DNA from: Alkalihalobacillus sp. CinArs1
GTDB taxonomy: Bacteria; Bacillota; Bacilli; Bacillales; Guptibacillaceae
Direction: 5' to 3'
DNA length: 64,000 bases
Assembly (NCBI RefSeq): GCF_947387515.1
Contig: NZ_CANDOB010000003.1
Coordinates: 1 to 64,000, forward strand
Shown here: in pieces, positions 53,009 through 61,360 of the stretch
How the letters are laid out: every line of letters starts with the position of its first letter
Position numbering within the stretch: the stretch's first letter is position 1
The notes under the pieces: generated by a model
What the model was told of the DNA's origin: nothing
The model's input: the letters and a program-made list of their open reading frames with translations, nothing else
Database searches by the model: none
Translations under genes and position numbers: made by a program

Positions 53009-54457
53009 TTGAAACGGTATCAGCTATATATAAACGGAGAATTTACGAATAGTAAAAGTGAAGAAACGATCGATGTCATCAACCCAGCGACGGAAGAAAC
53101 CATTTCACAAATTCAGCTTGGGGATGAAAAGGATATCGAACGTGCCATTTCGGCTGCAAAAGCATCTCAAAAAGAGTGGGAAGCGAAAACCTCGATTGAA
53201 CGAGCCGATTACTTATATAAAATTGCAGATAAAATAGAAGAAGCTAAAGATTCGTTTATCACGATGCTCACTGAAGAAAACGGAAAGACGGTAGACGCTT
53301 CGAAAGCTGAAGTAGAGCTTACGATCGATTATTTTAGATACATGGCAGGATGGGCGAGAAGATATGAAGGAGAAGTACTTCCTAGCGACCGCCCGAATGA
53401 GAACATCATGGTCTTCAAAAAGCCAATTGGCGTTGTTGGGGGAATCGTACCATGGAATTTTCCGATGTTCATCTTCGCTAGAAAAGTAGCTCCAGCTTTT
53501 GTAACCGGGTGCCCGATCATTATTAAACCTAGTCAGTATACTCCAAACACTGCATGTGAACTCACTTCAATCATCCATGAAGTCGGTTTACCAAAAGGAG
53601 TCTTCAACCTCGTGACTGGTAAAGGATCTGATATTGGAAATCCGCTCGCATCTTCACCTGATGTTGCGATGATCAGTTTAACCGGGAGTTATCCAGCAGG
53701 ATCAAAAGTGATGGAGGCAGCAGCTAAAAATATCACGAAAGTCAACCTGGAACTCGGAGGAAAAGCTCCTGCAATCGTTACAAAGCATGCGAATATCGAT
53801 TTAGCAGTTGAGAAAATCACGACTTCTAGAATTACGAATAACGGCCAGGCTTGTACGAATGCTGAACGGGTATATGTCCACGAAGACGTTGCAGATGAAT
53901 TTATTGAAAAAATCACTCAGTCCTTTAAAGATACAAAGGTAGGCAACTCTTTGGATGAAGAAGGATGCGATATCGGTCCATTGGTTAACAAAGAACAGCT
54001 TGAATCAGTTGAGAAAATGGTGAACAATGCTGTTGAAGCAGGTGCAGTAGTGAAAACGGGTGGAAAGAGAATAGACCGAGAGAAAGGCTATTATTTTGAA
54101 CCAACCGTGTTAACGGACGTTTCTCAAGATATGGAAATCATTCAAGAGGAAATTTTCGGTCCTGTCCTACCAATCGTAATCTACAGCGATTTCGATTATG
54201 TTCTTGAAGCGGCTAACGATACACGCTACGGTCTTTCATCTTCTATCTTCAGTGATAATATTCATGAAGTGATGAGAGCTTCTAATGAGCTTAAGTATGG
54301 TGAAACGTACGTTAATCGTGAAAACTTTGAAGCTGTTCAAGGGTTCCACGCAGGCATGGGGCAATCTGGAATCGGTGGTGCGGATGGAAAACATGGTCTA
54401 AACGAGTACCTTAAGACGCATGTCATTTACATGGAATACGATCCAAATACGAAATAA
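53009..54457 (+). CDS. aldA: NAD-dependent aldehyde dehydrogenase, AldA-like
   Basis: 482 residues from the TTG at 53009, eight bases after AGGAGG; the TTG at 53003 is too close. ALDH motifs: VPWNFPMF, LELGGKAPAIV with the catalytic Glu, NNGQACTNAERVYV with the nucleophilic Cys. The sequence resembles E. coli lactaldehyde/glycolaldehyde dehydrogenase AldA throughout, including GQSGIGGADGKHGL-type ending. Oxidation of a short hydroxyaldehyde is likely, but not certain. Monocistronic. Confidence 0.9.
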   Translation: MKRYQLYINGEFTNSKSEETIDVINPATEETISQIQLGDEKDIERAISAAKASQKEWEAKTSIERADYLYKIADKIEEAKDSFITMLTEENGKTVDASKAEVELTIDYFRYMAGWARRYEGEVLPSDRPNENIMVFKKPIGVVGGIVPWNFPMFIFARKVAPAFVTGCPIIIKPSQYTPNTACELTSIIHEVGLPKGVFNLVTGKGSDIGNPLASSPDVAMISLTGSYPAGSKVMEAAAKNITKVNLELGGKAPAIVTKHANIDLAVEKITTSRITNNGQACTNAERVYVHEDVADEFIEKITQSFKDTKVGNSLDEEGCDIGPLVNKEQLESVEKMVNNAVEAGAVVKTGGKRIDREKGYYFEPTVLTDVSQDMEIIQEEIFGPVLPIVIYSDFDYVLEAANDTRYGLSSSIFSDNIHEVMRASNELKYGETYVNRENFEAVQGFHAGMGQSGIGGADGKHGLNEYLKTHVIYMEYDPNTK

Positions 54458-54463
54458 CAGAAG

Positions 54464-54488
54464 ACCGGAGACTTTCTCCGGTTTTTTG
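54464..54488 (+). terminator. terminator after aldA
   Basis: ACCGGAG/CTCCGGT stem, loop ACTT, then T5-6. Confidence 0.92.
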
Positions 54489-54568
54489 TTATTAACGAAT
54501 CATTTGAAGGATAGATAACAGAGCGCTTATAATATAGGTGTAAAGTCATTAATGAAAAGAGGGAGAAT

Positions 54569-55684
54569 ATGATCGATTCTCGTATTAAGAAATTAGCAGA
54601 AAATCTTGTTCACTATTCTACAAGAATTGAAAAAGGTGAGCATGTTTTAATCGAAGCATTTAATATCGATAATTCACTTGTTCGGAGCTTAGTAAAAGAG
54701 GTACATAAAGCAGGCGGCTTTCCACACGTGAACCTTCGAGACAATCAGATTATACGTGAACTATTATTAGATGCGACCGAGGAGCAAATCGAGGCTTGGA
54801 CTACACATGATCTTCGCCAGATGGAAGGCATGGATGCTTATATCGGTATTCGCGGCGCGGACAACATCAATGAGTTTGCTGATGTACCTGAAGCAAAAAT
54901 GGCATTGTTTAATCAGGTATATAAAACAAAGGTTCATAGTAATCAACGAGTTAAACATACGAAGTGGGTTGTAATGAGATATCCTAACCCATCTATGGCT
55001 CAGCTCTCTAGTATGAGTACAGAAGCATTTGAAGATTATTATTTTAATGTTTGTACGATGGATTACGCGAAGATGAATGAAGCGATGGATGCACTTGTGG
55101 ACCGAATGAATCGTGCAGATTCTGTAAGAATCGTTTCACCTGATACGAATTTAAGCTTTTCCATCAAAGATATACCAGCAATTAAATGTGCAGGGCAACT
55201 GAATATCCCTGATGGAGAAGTATTTACCGCCCCTGTCGTGGATAGTGTTAATGGCGTGATCACGTACAATACACCATCTCCATACAATGGGTTCGTTTTC
55301 GAAAATGTTCAGCTAACGTTTGAAAATGGAAAGATTATCGATGCGACAGCGAACGATACAGAACGATTGAACAGCATACTCGATACTGATGAAGGTGCTA
55401 GGTATATCGGTGAATTCGCAATCGGAGTTAACCCGTATATTCGCGAGCCGATGAAAGATATCTTGTTCGATGAAAAGATCGACGGATCGTTCCACTTTAC
55501 TCCAGGGCAATCTTATGACGAAGCACCAAACGGAAATGATTCAGCAGTTCACTGGGACATGGTGCTGATTCAAAGACCTGAATATGGTGGAGGAGAAATT
55601 TGGTTTGATGATGAATTGATAAGAAAAGATGGTAAGTTTGTACCAGACTATCTCAATGGATTAAATCCTGAAAATTTAAAGTAA
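54569..55684 (+). CDS. M29 family metallo-aminopeptidase
   Basis: 371 residues. The family's metal ligands are visible: the first Glu in IPDGEVFTAPV, the second in YIGEFAIGVN, and later His/Tyr/Asp residues in FHFTPGQSYDE and SAVHWDMVL. It releases N-terminal amino acids in the cytoplasm. The length is shorter than the 410-residue AmpS type and fits the shorter M29 branch. Own terminator. Confidence 0.92.
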   Translation: MIDSRIKKLAENLVHYSTRIEKGEHVLIEAFNIDNSLVRSLVKEVHKAGGFPHVNLRDNQIIRELLLDATEEQIEAWTTHDLRQMEGMDAYIGIRGADNINEFADVPEAKMALFNQVYKTKVHSNQRVKHTKWVVMRYPNPSMAQLSSMSTEAFEDYYFNVCTMDYAKMNEAMDALVDRMNRADSVRIVSPDTNLSFSIKDIPAIKCAGQLNIPDGEVFTAPVVDSVNGVITYNTPSPYNGFVFENVQLTFENGKIIDATANDTERLNSILDTDEGARYIGEFAIGVNPYIREPMKDILFDEKIDGSFHFTPGQSYDEAPNGNDSAVHWDMVLIQRPEYGGGEIWFDDELIRKDGKFVPDYLNGLNPENLK

Positions 55685-55691
55685 GATAAGG

Positions 55692-55718
55692 AAGCGCATC
55701 TACGGATGCGCTTTTTTA
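55692..55718 (+). terminator. terminator after M29 aminopeptidase
   Basis: AAGCGCAT/ATGCGCTT stem, loop CTACGG, then T4-5. Confidence 0.92.
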
Positions 55719-55792
55719 CGTACAAATGACCAATCACATTCCTGGTAGTTTGAATATAAATAAACAAATCTACTTAAGAGGAAGTGCCTTTA

Positions 55793-55999
55793 ATGGAAAT
55801 ACATTGTGATGGATGTACAAAGGAGATGAGAGACTGGGAGACCATTCATATGGTGAAATTCGATAAGTGGTATGTTGGTCATTTTAACTGCTTATTGAAT
55901 TTGAAAAAGAAACTTAATTTAAACAGACCGATTAAATGGGATAAATTAGAAGGAACAAAAGATAATCAAAAAGGAACGGATGGAAAAACGCAATCATAA
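55793..55999 (+). CDS. small Cys-containing hypothetical protein
   Basis: 68 residues from the ATG at 55793, about nine bases after AGAGGAAG; the in-frame GTG at 55784 overlaps that site. CDGCTKEM at the N-terminus gives a CxxC, and a single Cys follows in GHFNCLL. This could hold a metal with additional ligands, but three Cys plus His residues is only suggestive. The C-terminus is charged and probably disordered. I do not recognise the family. Confidence 0.6.
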   Translation: MEIHCDGCTKEMRDWETIHMVKFDKWYVGHFNCLLNLKKKLNLNRPIKWDKLEGTKDNQKGTDGKTQS

Positions 56000-56034
56000 T
56001 GATTCGATTTGTATTTTATAGAGTATCATTATGA

Positions 56035-56067
56035 CTAAAAAAGCTGTCGAGGATTCCTCGGCAGCTT
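56035..56067 (-). terminator. terminator of the Crp/Fnr gene
   Basis: AAGCTGTCGAGG/CCTCG-CAGCTT stem with the loop ATT and one mismatch. The T-run is on the minus strand (A6 on the plus strand at its left), so it mainly serves the minus-strand regulator. Confidence 0.85.
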
Positions 56068-56088
56068 AAGTTTGTAGATTTCTGATCT

Positions 56089-56778
56089 TTACTCTCCATT
56101 TTCACTTAAATAATTGTTAGCTTTTTCAGCATGTATGGCGAAAGTTAACGGGTTCTTCTTTATGTATCCAGCTTTTTTCAAGTCTCCTATTGTGGCACTG
56201 ACAGTTTCTCTAGTAGAACCGATCATCGTAGCCATGTCGTAATGTGTAAGCTTGATCTCGATCGTTTGCCATTCGTTCTTACGCTTTCCAAATTTCTCAC
56301 TAAGTTTTAATAGTAAAGACAACACCCGATATTTTACACTTCTGAGTGCAATGTTTTCACTCATTTCATAAATTTCTTTTAAGCGTGAAGACAGTATTTC
56401 AATGAATTTTATGGCGAGCTTGGGGTTTTCTGAGAGCAAAGTTTCAAATTGTTCTTTTCCGATAATACATAAATAAACGTCTGTCATCGCTTCAACATAA
56501 ACAGAATCATCACTTAGTGAGAAACTAGAGGTTTCTCCAAAAATGTTGCCATCTCCAAGAATATCGACCGTTAATTGTTTTCCGCTATCATTGGAGCGAT
56601 ACAAACGTACATTTCCTTGTTTCAATAAAAATAACGCTTTCATCGGCTTTGTAGGTCCTACGATGATGGTTCCTTTTTTAACTGGCTTCATATCGCTAAC
56701 ACGATCGATCTGTACTAAATCATTCATTTCCATTTCATCAAATAAGTTTATCTGGGAAAGCATCGTCAATTTATCCAT
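56089..56778 (-). CDS. Crp/Fnr-family transcriptional regulator
   Basis: 229 residues. An N-terminal cyclic-nucleotide-binding-type beta barrel (about 12-120, with GDGNIFGETSSFS) is followed by a long dimer helix and a C-terminal winged helix (about 165-225; THYDMATMIGSTRETVSATI is the recognition unit). Only one Cys is present, so an Fnr-type Fe-S cluster is unlikely, and the usual cAMP ligand residues are not evident. The signal is unknown. GAAGGTGAT precedes the ATG. Confidence 0.9.
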   Translation of the reverse strand: MDKLTMLSQINLFDEMEMNDLVQIDRVSDMKPVKKGTIIVGPTKPMKALFLLKQGNVRLYRSNDSGKQLTVDILGDGNIFGETSSFSLSDDSVYVEAMTDVYLCIIGKEQFETLLSENPKLAIKFIEILSSRLKEIYEMSENIALRSVKYRVLSLLLKLSEKFGKRKNEWQTIEIKLTHYDMATMIGSTRETVSATIGDLKKAGYIKKNPLTFAIHAEKANNYLSENGE

Positions 56779-56887
56779 AAGATCACCTTCAGTTCTTAAA
56801 TCAAGTCATTTTCACGAGTAAGATAGCTTACATTATCATAAATCGTATACCGTTATACTCTAATTGTTAGGAGGGTACTTGTCTAAC

Positions 56888-57130
56888 ATGGAACATATTC
56901 GATTATACACGATAACAAGTTGCATTGAATGTGAGAAAACAAAAAGACTCCTTAAGCAGTCAGGTATTTCCTTTGATGAAGTGAATGTCCTTGAACAGCC
57001 AGAAAGACAAGAAGATCTCTATCAATTGGCCGGAGAATTCCTTGTACCGCTGCTTGTCTATAACAATAAAGTGTGCTCTGAGTTCACTTTAATACAGAAT
57101 CACTCGAATGTTGAGATGAACTTTTTATAG
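56888..57130 (+). CDS. glutaredoxin-like protein
   Basis: 80 residues from the ATG at 56888 (AGGAGGG 12 bases upstream; a TTG at 56879 is in frame but only three bases away). Thioredoxin fold with the dithiol CIEC in ITSCIECEKTKRLL and a cis-Pro in FLVPLLVYNNK. The CxxC is not the usual CPYC or CPPC. Likely a small thiol-disulfide reductant of the NrdH/glutaredoxin type; partner unknown. Upstream of, and possibly co-transcribed with, the SGNH gene. Confidence 0.8.
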   Translation: MEHIRLYTITSCIECEKTKRLLKQSGISFDEVNVLEQPERQEDLYQLAGEFLVPLLVYNNKVCSEFTLIQNHSNVEMNFL

Positions 57131-57173
57131 GTGCGATGAATATAGTAAATCATCTTTGGAAAGAGGTGATGGT

Positions 57174-57788
57174 TTGTCGCATCTTCTTTATTCGGCTATT
57201 GGAGATTCTATTACATTAGGTACAGGCACAATCCTTTTTTCACCGACTTTTCCAGATTACTATCGTTCGGCTATCTTTGATAAGTTAGAAGAACATGTTC
57301 TCCTAACAAAATATGCAAGAAATGGAGCAACTACTCGCGACGTTAGAGACTGGCTAGAGCAATCGTTACCGATCGAACATGCCAATGTTATTACGATTAC
57401 GGCCGGTGGAAATGATTTGATCGATGCAGCTGAAGAGTTTGCTATAAATAAGGAAGAAGTTGTTTTCCAGAAAGCGCTCGAAGTATGCTGTACAAACATG
57501 AATTGGATTGTAAGCCACCTATCGATGACAGTAAAGAAGCCTGCTATGATTCGAATCGTTAATTTGTATAATCCTTATCCCCATCTTTCATTCGCAAAAG
57601 ATTGGGTCAATCGATTTAATCAAAATCTAGTAACATGTACAAAGAATAATGATGTAAAAGTGGCAGATGCTTATCGTTTGTTTGAGGGCAATGAAGAACG
57701 GCTTTTGTCCTTTGATGGCATACACCCTAATGAATGTGGCCACATGGTTATTTCTGAAGCACTCGTTTACACTGGTATCTCTTTATAG
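57174..57788 (+). CDS. SGNH/GDSL-type hydrolase
   Basis: 204 residues from the TTG at 57174, after AAAGAGGTGAT. Block I GDSITLG (Ser), block III GGND and block V DGIHPNECGH (Asp/His) make the full SGNH catalytic set. No signal peptide, so cytoplasmic. Acyl-ester hydrolase of unknown substrate; Bacillus relatives are YpmR/LipC-like. It follows the glutaredoxin-like gene by about 40 bases. Confidence 0.88.
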   Translation: MSHLLYSAIGDSITLGTGTILFSPTFPDYYRSAIFDKLEEHVLLTKYARNGATTRDVRDWLEQSLPIEHANVITITAGGNDLIDAAEEFAINKEEVVFQKALEVCCTNMNWIVSHLSMTVKKPAMIRIVNLYNPYPHLSFAKDWVNRFNQNLVTCTKNNDVKVADAYRLFEGNEERLLSFDGIHPNECGHMVISEALVYTGISL

Positions 57789-57870
57789 AAAACTGTAATC
57801 ACAATTACAGACAAATGATCTTATTGTAAGTTATACTAGCCTATAGTAACGAGTAAAGGAGAAGATTTAC

Positions 57871-58185
57871 ATGCAACAAATCGAATCAAAACAATCTTAT
57901 GATAATCTAATCAATGATTCTAAAGTGACGATTTTAAAATACGAAGCGAATTGGTGCCCGGACTGTAAACGCCTTGACTTATTTATCGACGATATCATCA
58001 AAGAACATAGCGATAAACAATGGGCACAAATTGATATTGAGCAATTCCCTGAAATAACAGAGGAAAATGAAGTAATGGGTATTCCAAGTCTCCTCGTTTA
58101 TAAAGATGGAAAAAAAGTTGGGCATCTTCATAGTGCCAACACAAAGAATCCAGATCAAGTAAAAAATTACTTATCTGACTTTTAA
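57871..58185 (+). CDS. thioredoxin-family protein
   Basis: 104 residues, ATG after AAAGGAGAAG. Active site WCPDC (about residues 28-32) in place of the canonical WCGPC, and the cis-Pro in MGIPSLLVYKDG. WCPDC is seen in thioredoxin-like proteins that act as specialised reductases rather than general Trx. Own promoter region and a strong terminator. Confidence 0.88.
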   Translation: MQQIESKQSYDNLINDSKVTILKYEANWCPDCKRLDLFIDDIIKEHSDKQWAQIDIEQFPEITEENEVMGIPSLLVYKDGKKVGHLHSANTKNPDQVKNYLSDF

Positions 58186-58187
58186 TA

Positions 58188-58226
58188 AACAGCCTGTCGA
58201 GGCAATCTCGACGGGCTGTTTTAATT
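58188..58226. terminator. bidirectional terminator thioredoxin-like / small gene
   Basis: AACAGCC-GTCGAG/CTCGAC-GGCTGTT stem with one mismatched pair and loop GCAAT, then TTTAATTTTTT. It lies between convergent genes. Confidence 0.92.
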
Positions 58227-58451
58227 TTTTGTCAAGATATACTCGACCGTTCCGTCCTGTAATGAATGTACATGTGATATGACATAACCGATGCTGAGGT
58301 ATGTCGATAATGCTTCACTGCAAAGATGACTTACAGGTTCTGTAGGTGCATGGAGGCTAGGATAAAATCCTACAACTTTGTTTAAGGGAGTACACCTTAG
58401 TAAAACGACGTGAGTGCCTTGCCATGCGGTTCCAATCTGATTTCGTTCCAT
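58221..58451 (-). CDS. small hypothetical protein
   Basis: 76 residues from the ATG at 58451 after GGGAGGGA. No signal peptide or membrane helix; contains one or two Cys and several His (SHLCSEALSTYL, SHVHSLQDGT). It is unrelated in any way I can see to the neighbouring thioredoxin-like protein or riboswitch. No family recognised. Confidence 0.6.
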   Translation of the reverse strand: MERNQIGTAWQGTHVVLLRCTPLNKVVGFYPSLHAPTEPVSHLCSEALSTYLSIGYVISHVHSLQDGTVEYILTKN

Positions 58452-58541
58452 TCGATTCCCTCCCTGATCAAGCTTTAGCAAGATCATACATGATTAGTTT
58501 ATGATGCAGAAGATAAAGTGTTAGAATCGATACAAAATATA

Positions 58542-58569
58542 TTGAATTATTGCTAAAATATAGTATAAT
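58542..58569 (+). promoter_or_regulatory. promoter of the c-di-GMP riboswitch transcript
   Basis: TTGAAT (58542-58547), 16-base spacer, TATAAT (58564-58569). The leader from here to the start codon is about 200 bases. Confidence 0.7.
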
Positions 58570-58659
58570 TGTATAAACTATTAAACTTTCTCATTTTTTA
58601 GTCCCGTTTTACTATTGATTTAGCACTGCCGTTACATTGTAGTGCGTGTCTGTTCTAAC

Positions 58660-58768
58660 TCTCCAGAAAAAGGCAAACCATTCTAAAGAATGGGACGCAA
58701 AGACACAGGTCTAATGTTGAGAACATTCAACGATGACGGCTGGTCCTCCTGGAAATATCAAAGGAGGA
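58660..58768 (+). ncRNA. cyclic-di-GMP-I (GEMM) riboswitch with SD-sequestering hairpin
   Basis: The aptamer core matches the GEMM-I consensus: GGCAAACC (58672-58679), P2 CCATTC-TAAA-GAATGG (58678-58693) with a GNRA-like loop, GACGCAAAG (58694-58702), and a P3 arm containing GTTGA/TCAAC (58716-58731). CCAG/CTGG (58663-58666, 58740-58743) can close it. Directly downstream TCCTCCT (58744-58750) pairs with AGGAGGA (58762-58768), the Shine-Dalgarno of the next gene, so control is at translation. Whether ligand turns it on or off cannot be read. Confidence 0.92.
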
Positions 58769-58778
58769 GAGGGTGGCC

Positions 58779-58940
58779 ATGATTAAAACCAGGCCAGAAC
58801 AAGCACTTGATCAAGAGTGGGTAATGCTGATGAAAGTTGCACGAGAAATCGGGTTGAAAAAAGATGAAATCCGAGCATTTCTCGACCGCAAAAAAGATCC
58901 AACACCTGTGCGTATACAAAAACGGAGGGCTATCGATTGA
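58779..58940 (+). CDS. SinI-like anti-repressor
   Basis: 53 residues, ATG at 58779 after AAAGGAGGAGAGG. ALDQEWVMLMKVAREIG followed by KKDEIRAFLDRKK is the SinI dimerisation helix pair that binds SinR and frees biofilm matrix genes. The DQEW signature is intact. It is too short for a SinR fusion (no HTH domain). No sinR lies beside it. Expression under a c-di-GMP riboswitch would tie second-messenger level directly to matrix derepression. Confidence 0.88.
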   Translation: MIKTRPEQALDQEWVMLMKVAREIGLKKDEIRAFLDRKKDPTPVRIQKRRAID

Positions 58941-58957
58941 TAGCTCTTTTTTTTTAG
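58925..58957 (+). terminator. terminator overlapping the sinI-like stop
   Basis: GAG-GCTATC/GATAGC-CTC stem, then T9. The 5' arm lies inside the last codons. Confidence 0.88.
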
Positions 58958-59026
58958 AAGTAAAAAATCTGATGTGTGTAAACAGTTAGGCAACTGGGTA
59001 GTCTATGAATACTGAGTAGATTGCGC

Positions 59027-59056
59027 TTGACTTTAAGTGAAACTTTTTTGTATCAT
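59027..59056 (+). promoter_or_regulatory. promoter of the glyQS T-box leader
   Basis: TTGACT (59027-59032), 18-base spacer, TATCAT (59051-59056). Moderate match, correctly placed before the T-box Stem I. Confidence 0.65.
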
Positions 59057-59084
59057 ATGTGATATCAATTACATATATAAGCTA

Positions 59085-59288
59085 ACAACTGTGAAGGACA
59101 GATAGTAGCTAGGTAACCCTTTTTATAGAGATTCGGGGACGGTGGAAGCCCGAAAAAGGTCTAGTGAAACGGCGGTCTGGAGTTGATACCGTAAAGTGGA
59201 TGTGTTCTTTCACATCAACTGGGGTGGAACCGCGGGTGCATACGCTCTCGTCCCCGGACAAATTTTTGTCCGAGGACGGGAGCTTTTT
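59085..59288 (+). ncRNA. T-box leader, glycine specific
   Basis: The T-box sequence TGGAACCGCGGG is at 59225-59236. Stem I begins near 59091 (GTGAAGGACAG...GTCTGG) with the specifier GGC at 59171-59173 in GAAACGGCGG, read by tRNA-Gly(GCC). The terminator GCTCTCGTCC...GGACGGGAGC with T5 spans 59244-59288; it competes with the antiterminator formed with the T-box sequence. Uncharged tRNA-Gly would promote read-through into glyQS. Confidence 0.95.
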
Positions 59289-59323
59289 ATGTTGTTAGAC
59301 AATGATAAAAAGGAGAGATTTAG

Positions 59324-60706
59324 ATGAGTATTTCGATGGAACAAATCGTTGCCATTTCAAAGCACAGAGGATTTATTTTCGCTGGTTCCGATATTTACGG
59401 AGGTTTAGCGAACACTTGGGATTACGGTCCATTAGGTGTAGAACTTAAGAACAACATCAAAGCAGCGTGGTGGAAGAAGTTCGTACAGGAGTCTCCTCAC
59501 AATAGCGGACTGGATGCGGCAATTTTGATGAACCCTAAAACTTGGGTTGCATCTGGTCACCTAGGAAATTTCAACGACCCATTGATTGATTGTAAGAGCT
59601 GTAAAACACGTCATCGTGCAGATAAGCTGATTGAAGATGCACTTTCTGAAGAAGGCAACGAAATGATTGCTGACGGATTATCGTTTGAAGAGATGGAGCG
59701 GTTGATTGAAAATCATAACATTAAGTGCCCAGAGTGTGACAGTCAAGACTTTACAGAGATTCGTCAATTTGACCTCATGTTTAAAACACAGCAAGGGGTA
59801 ACGACTTCAAGTACAAGCGACATTTATCTTCGCCCTGAAACAGCACAAGGTATTTTCGTGAACTTTAAAAACGTGCAGCGTTCGATGAGAAAGAAAGTGC
59901 CTTTTGGAATTGCACAAGTCGGAAAAAGCTTTAGAAATGAGATTACACCTGGTAACTTTACATTCCGTACGCGTGAATTTGAGCAAATGGAGTTAGAATT
60001 CTTCTGCAAACCTGGAGATGAACTAGAATGGCACCAGTATTGGAAAGATTTCTGTAAGAACTGGCTATTGAATCTTGGCGTTGATCAAGATAATATCCGA
60101 CTTCGTGAGCACGCTGAAGATGAGCTCTCTCATTATAGTAATGCAACTACAGATATCGAGTACAAATTCCCATTCGGTTGGGGTGAACTATGGGGAGTTG
60201 CTTCAAGAACAGATTATGATTTGAAAAAGCACATGGAACATTCGAACGAAGACTTTACGTACCACGATCAGCAAACAGGCGAGCGCTATGTTCCTTATTG
60301 CATCGAACCATCATTAGGGGCAGACCGCGTTACACTAGCATTCTTAATCGAAGCATATGAAGAGCAAGAATTAGAAGATGGCACGTCTCGTAGTGTCATG
60401 CATTTCCATCCTGCTTTAGCACCGTTTAAAGCAGCAGTATTGCCACTTTCAAAGAAATTATCGGATGAAGCTAGGGAAGTTCACGCTGAACTTGCGAAGT
60501 ATTTCATGGTGGATTACGATGAAGCTGGATCGATCGGTAAACGTTACCGCAGACACGATGAAGTAGGTACACCATTTGCGATTACGTTCGATTTTGATTC
60601 CCTTGAAGATAAGCAAGTAACTGTACGAGACCGAGATACAATGGAACAACAAAGAATGCCAATCTCTGAACTAAAGAACTTTTTAGAGGAAAAAACTCAG
60701 TTTTAA
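59324..60706 (+). CDS. glyQS: glycyl-tRNA synthetase, alpha2 (single-chain) type
   Basis: 460 residues, ATG at 59324 after AAAGGAGAG. Class II motifs: motif 1 region [13 protein letters not shown], motif 2 [20 protein letters not shown], motif 3 GADRVTLAF. Two zinc-binding-type Cys pairs (CKSC and CPEC) lie in the insertion. It charges tRNA-Gly. This is the archaeal/eukaryotic-like dimeric enzyme rather than the alpha2beta2 type used by many bacteria. Regulated by the T-box. Confidence 0.96.
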   Translation: MSISMEQIVAISKHRGFIFAGSDIYGGLANTWDYGPLGVELKNNIKAAWWKKFVQESPHNSGLDAAILMNPKTWVASGHLGNFNDPLIDCKSCKTRHRADKLIEDALSEEGNEMIADGLSFEEMERLIENHNIKCPECDSQDFTEIRQFDLMFKTQQGVTTSSTSDIYLRPETAQGIFVNFKNVQRSMRKKVPFGIAQVGKSFRNEITPGNFTFRTREFEQMELEFFCKPGDELEWHQYWKDFCKNWLLNLGVDQDNIRLREHAEDELSHYSNATTDIEYKFPFGWGELWGVASRTDYDLKKHMEHSNEDFTYHDQQTGERYVPYCIEPSLGADRVTLAFLIEAYEEQELEDGTSRSVMHFHPALAPFKAAVLPLSKKLSDEAREVHAELAKYFMVDYDEAGSIGKRYRRHDEVGTPFAITFDFDSLEDKQVTVRDRDTMEQQRMPISELKNFLEEKTQF

Positions 60707-60712
60707 TGAAAG

Positions 60713-60735
60713 AGCCGCTCGATCGAGCGGCTTTT
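60713..60735 (+). terminator. terminator after glyQS
   Basis: AGCCGCTC/GAGCGGCT stem, loop GATC, then TTTCTTT. Confidence 0.9.
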
Positions 60736-60764
60736 CTTTAGGATTAACGTAAAGGAGTGAAGTC

Positions 60765-61331
60765 GTGAAGATTTTATGGGATTTTGATGGCACGTTATTC
60801 GATACGTATCCAGCTTTTGTTAGTATTATGAAACGGTTTGTTCCTGAACATGTTTCAAATGAAGAGATATTGAAAGAGTTAAAAGTTTCATTTCGACATG
60901 CAACAAATGTATTTGGATTAACAATGGAACAAGTTGAAGAATTCAGAGTGTTAGATAACGCCCTTTCTCCTGATAAGAAGCCTCCTTTTGAAGGTGTTAT
61001 GGAAATTCTGAACAAATCAGACCTTAATGTCATCATGACTCACAAACCAAGGGAAGAAGTCATCACCATTCTTCAGCATTTTAATATGGAGAATCTTTTT
61101 GCCGATCTTGTAGCAGGCGATGATGGATATCCAAGAAAACCAGACGCAGCTTCTTATCGTTATTTACATAACAAGCATGAATTAGATTTAGCAGTGGGTG
61201 ACCGTTTATTAGATATCATTCCAGCGAAAGAAGTTGGGATGAAAACATGTTTATTTCAAAATACTGCAGTTGGAGCAGACTTTTATGTAGAAGATTACAA
61301 ACAACTCAAGCAATTATTGTGGTCTAAGTAG
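60765..61331 (+). CDS. HAD-superfamily hydrolase
   Basis: 188 residues. Motif [11 protein letters not shown] with both nucleophile-side Asp residues, motif II Thr in VIMTHKP, motif III Lys in RKPDAAS and motif IV GDRLLDI. Phosphatase or mutase of the PGP-like group; substrate unknown. AAAGGAG ribosome site and GTG start. Convergent with nothing; an MFS gene follows after about 30 bases. Confidence 0.9.
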   Translation: MKILWDFDGTLFDTYPAFVSIMKRFVPEHVSNEEILKELKVSFRHATNVFGLTMEQVEEFRVLDNALSPDKKPPFEGVMEILNKSDLNVIMTHKPREEVITILQHFNMENLFADLVAGDDGYPRKPDAASYRYLHNKHELDLAVGDRLLDIIPAKEVGMKTCLFQNTAVGADFYVEDYKQLKQLLWSK

Positions 61332-61360
61332 ACCAAATATTGTTCTCAAGGGAGTGGACC

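Noticed and set aside
58811-58993. 60-residue minus-strand ORF across the SinI-like gene
   Set aside because: Shadow of the SinI-like coding region, its terminator and the T-run; no ribosome site.
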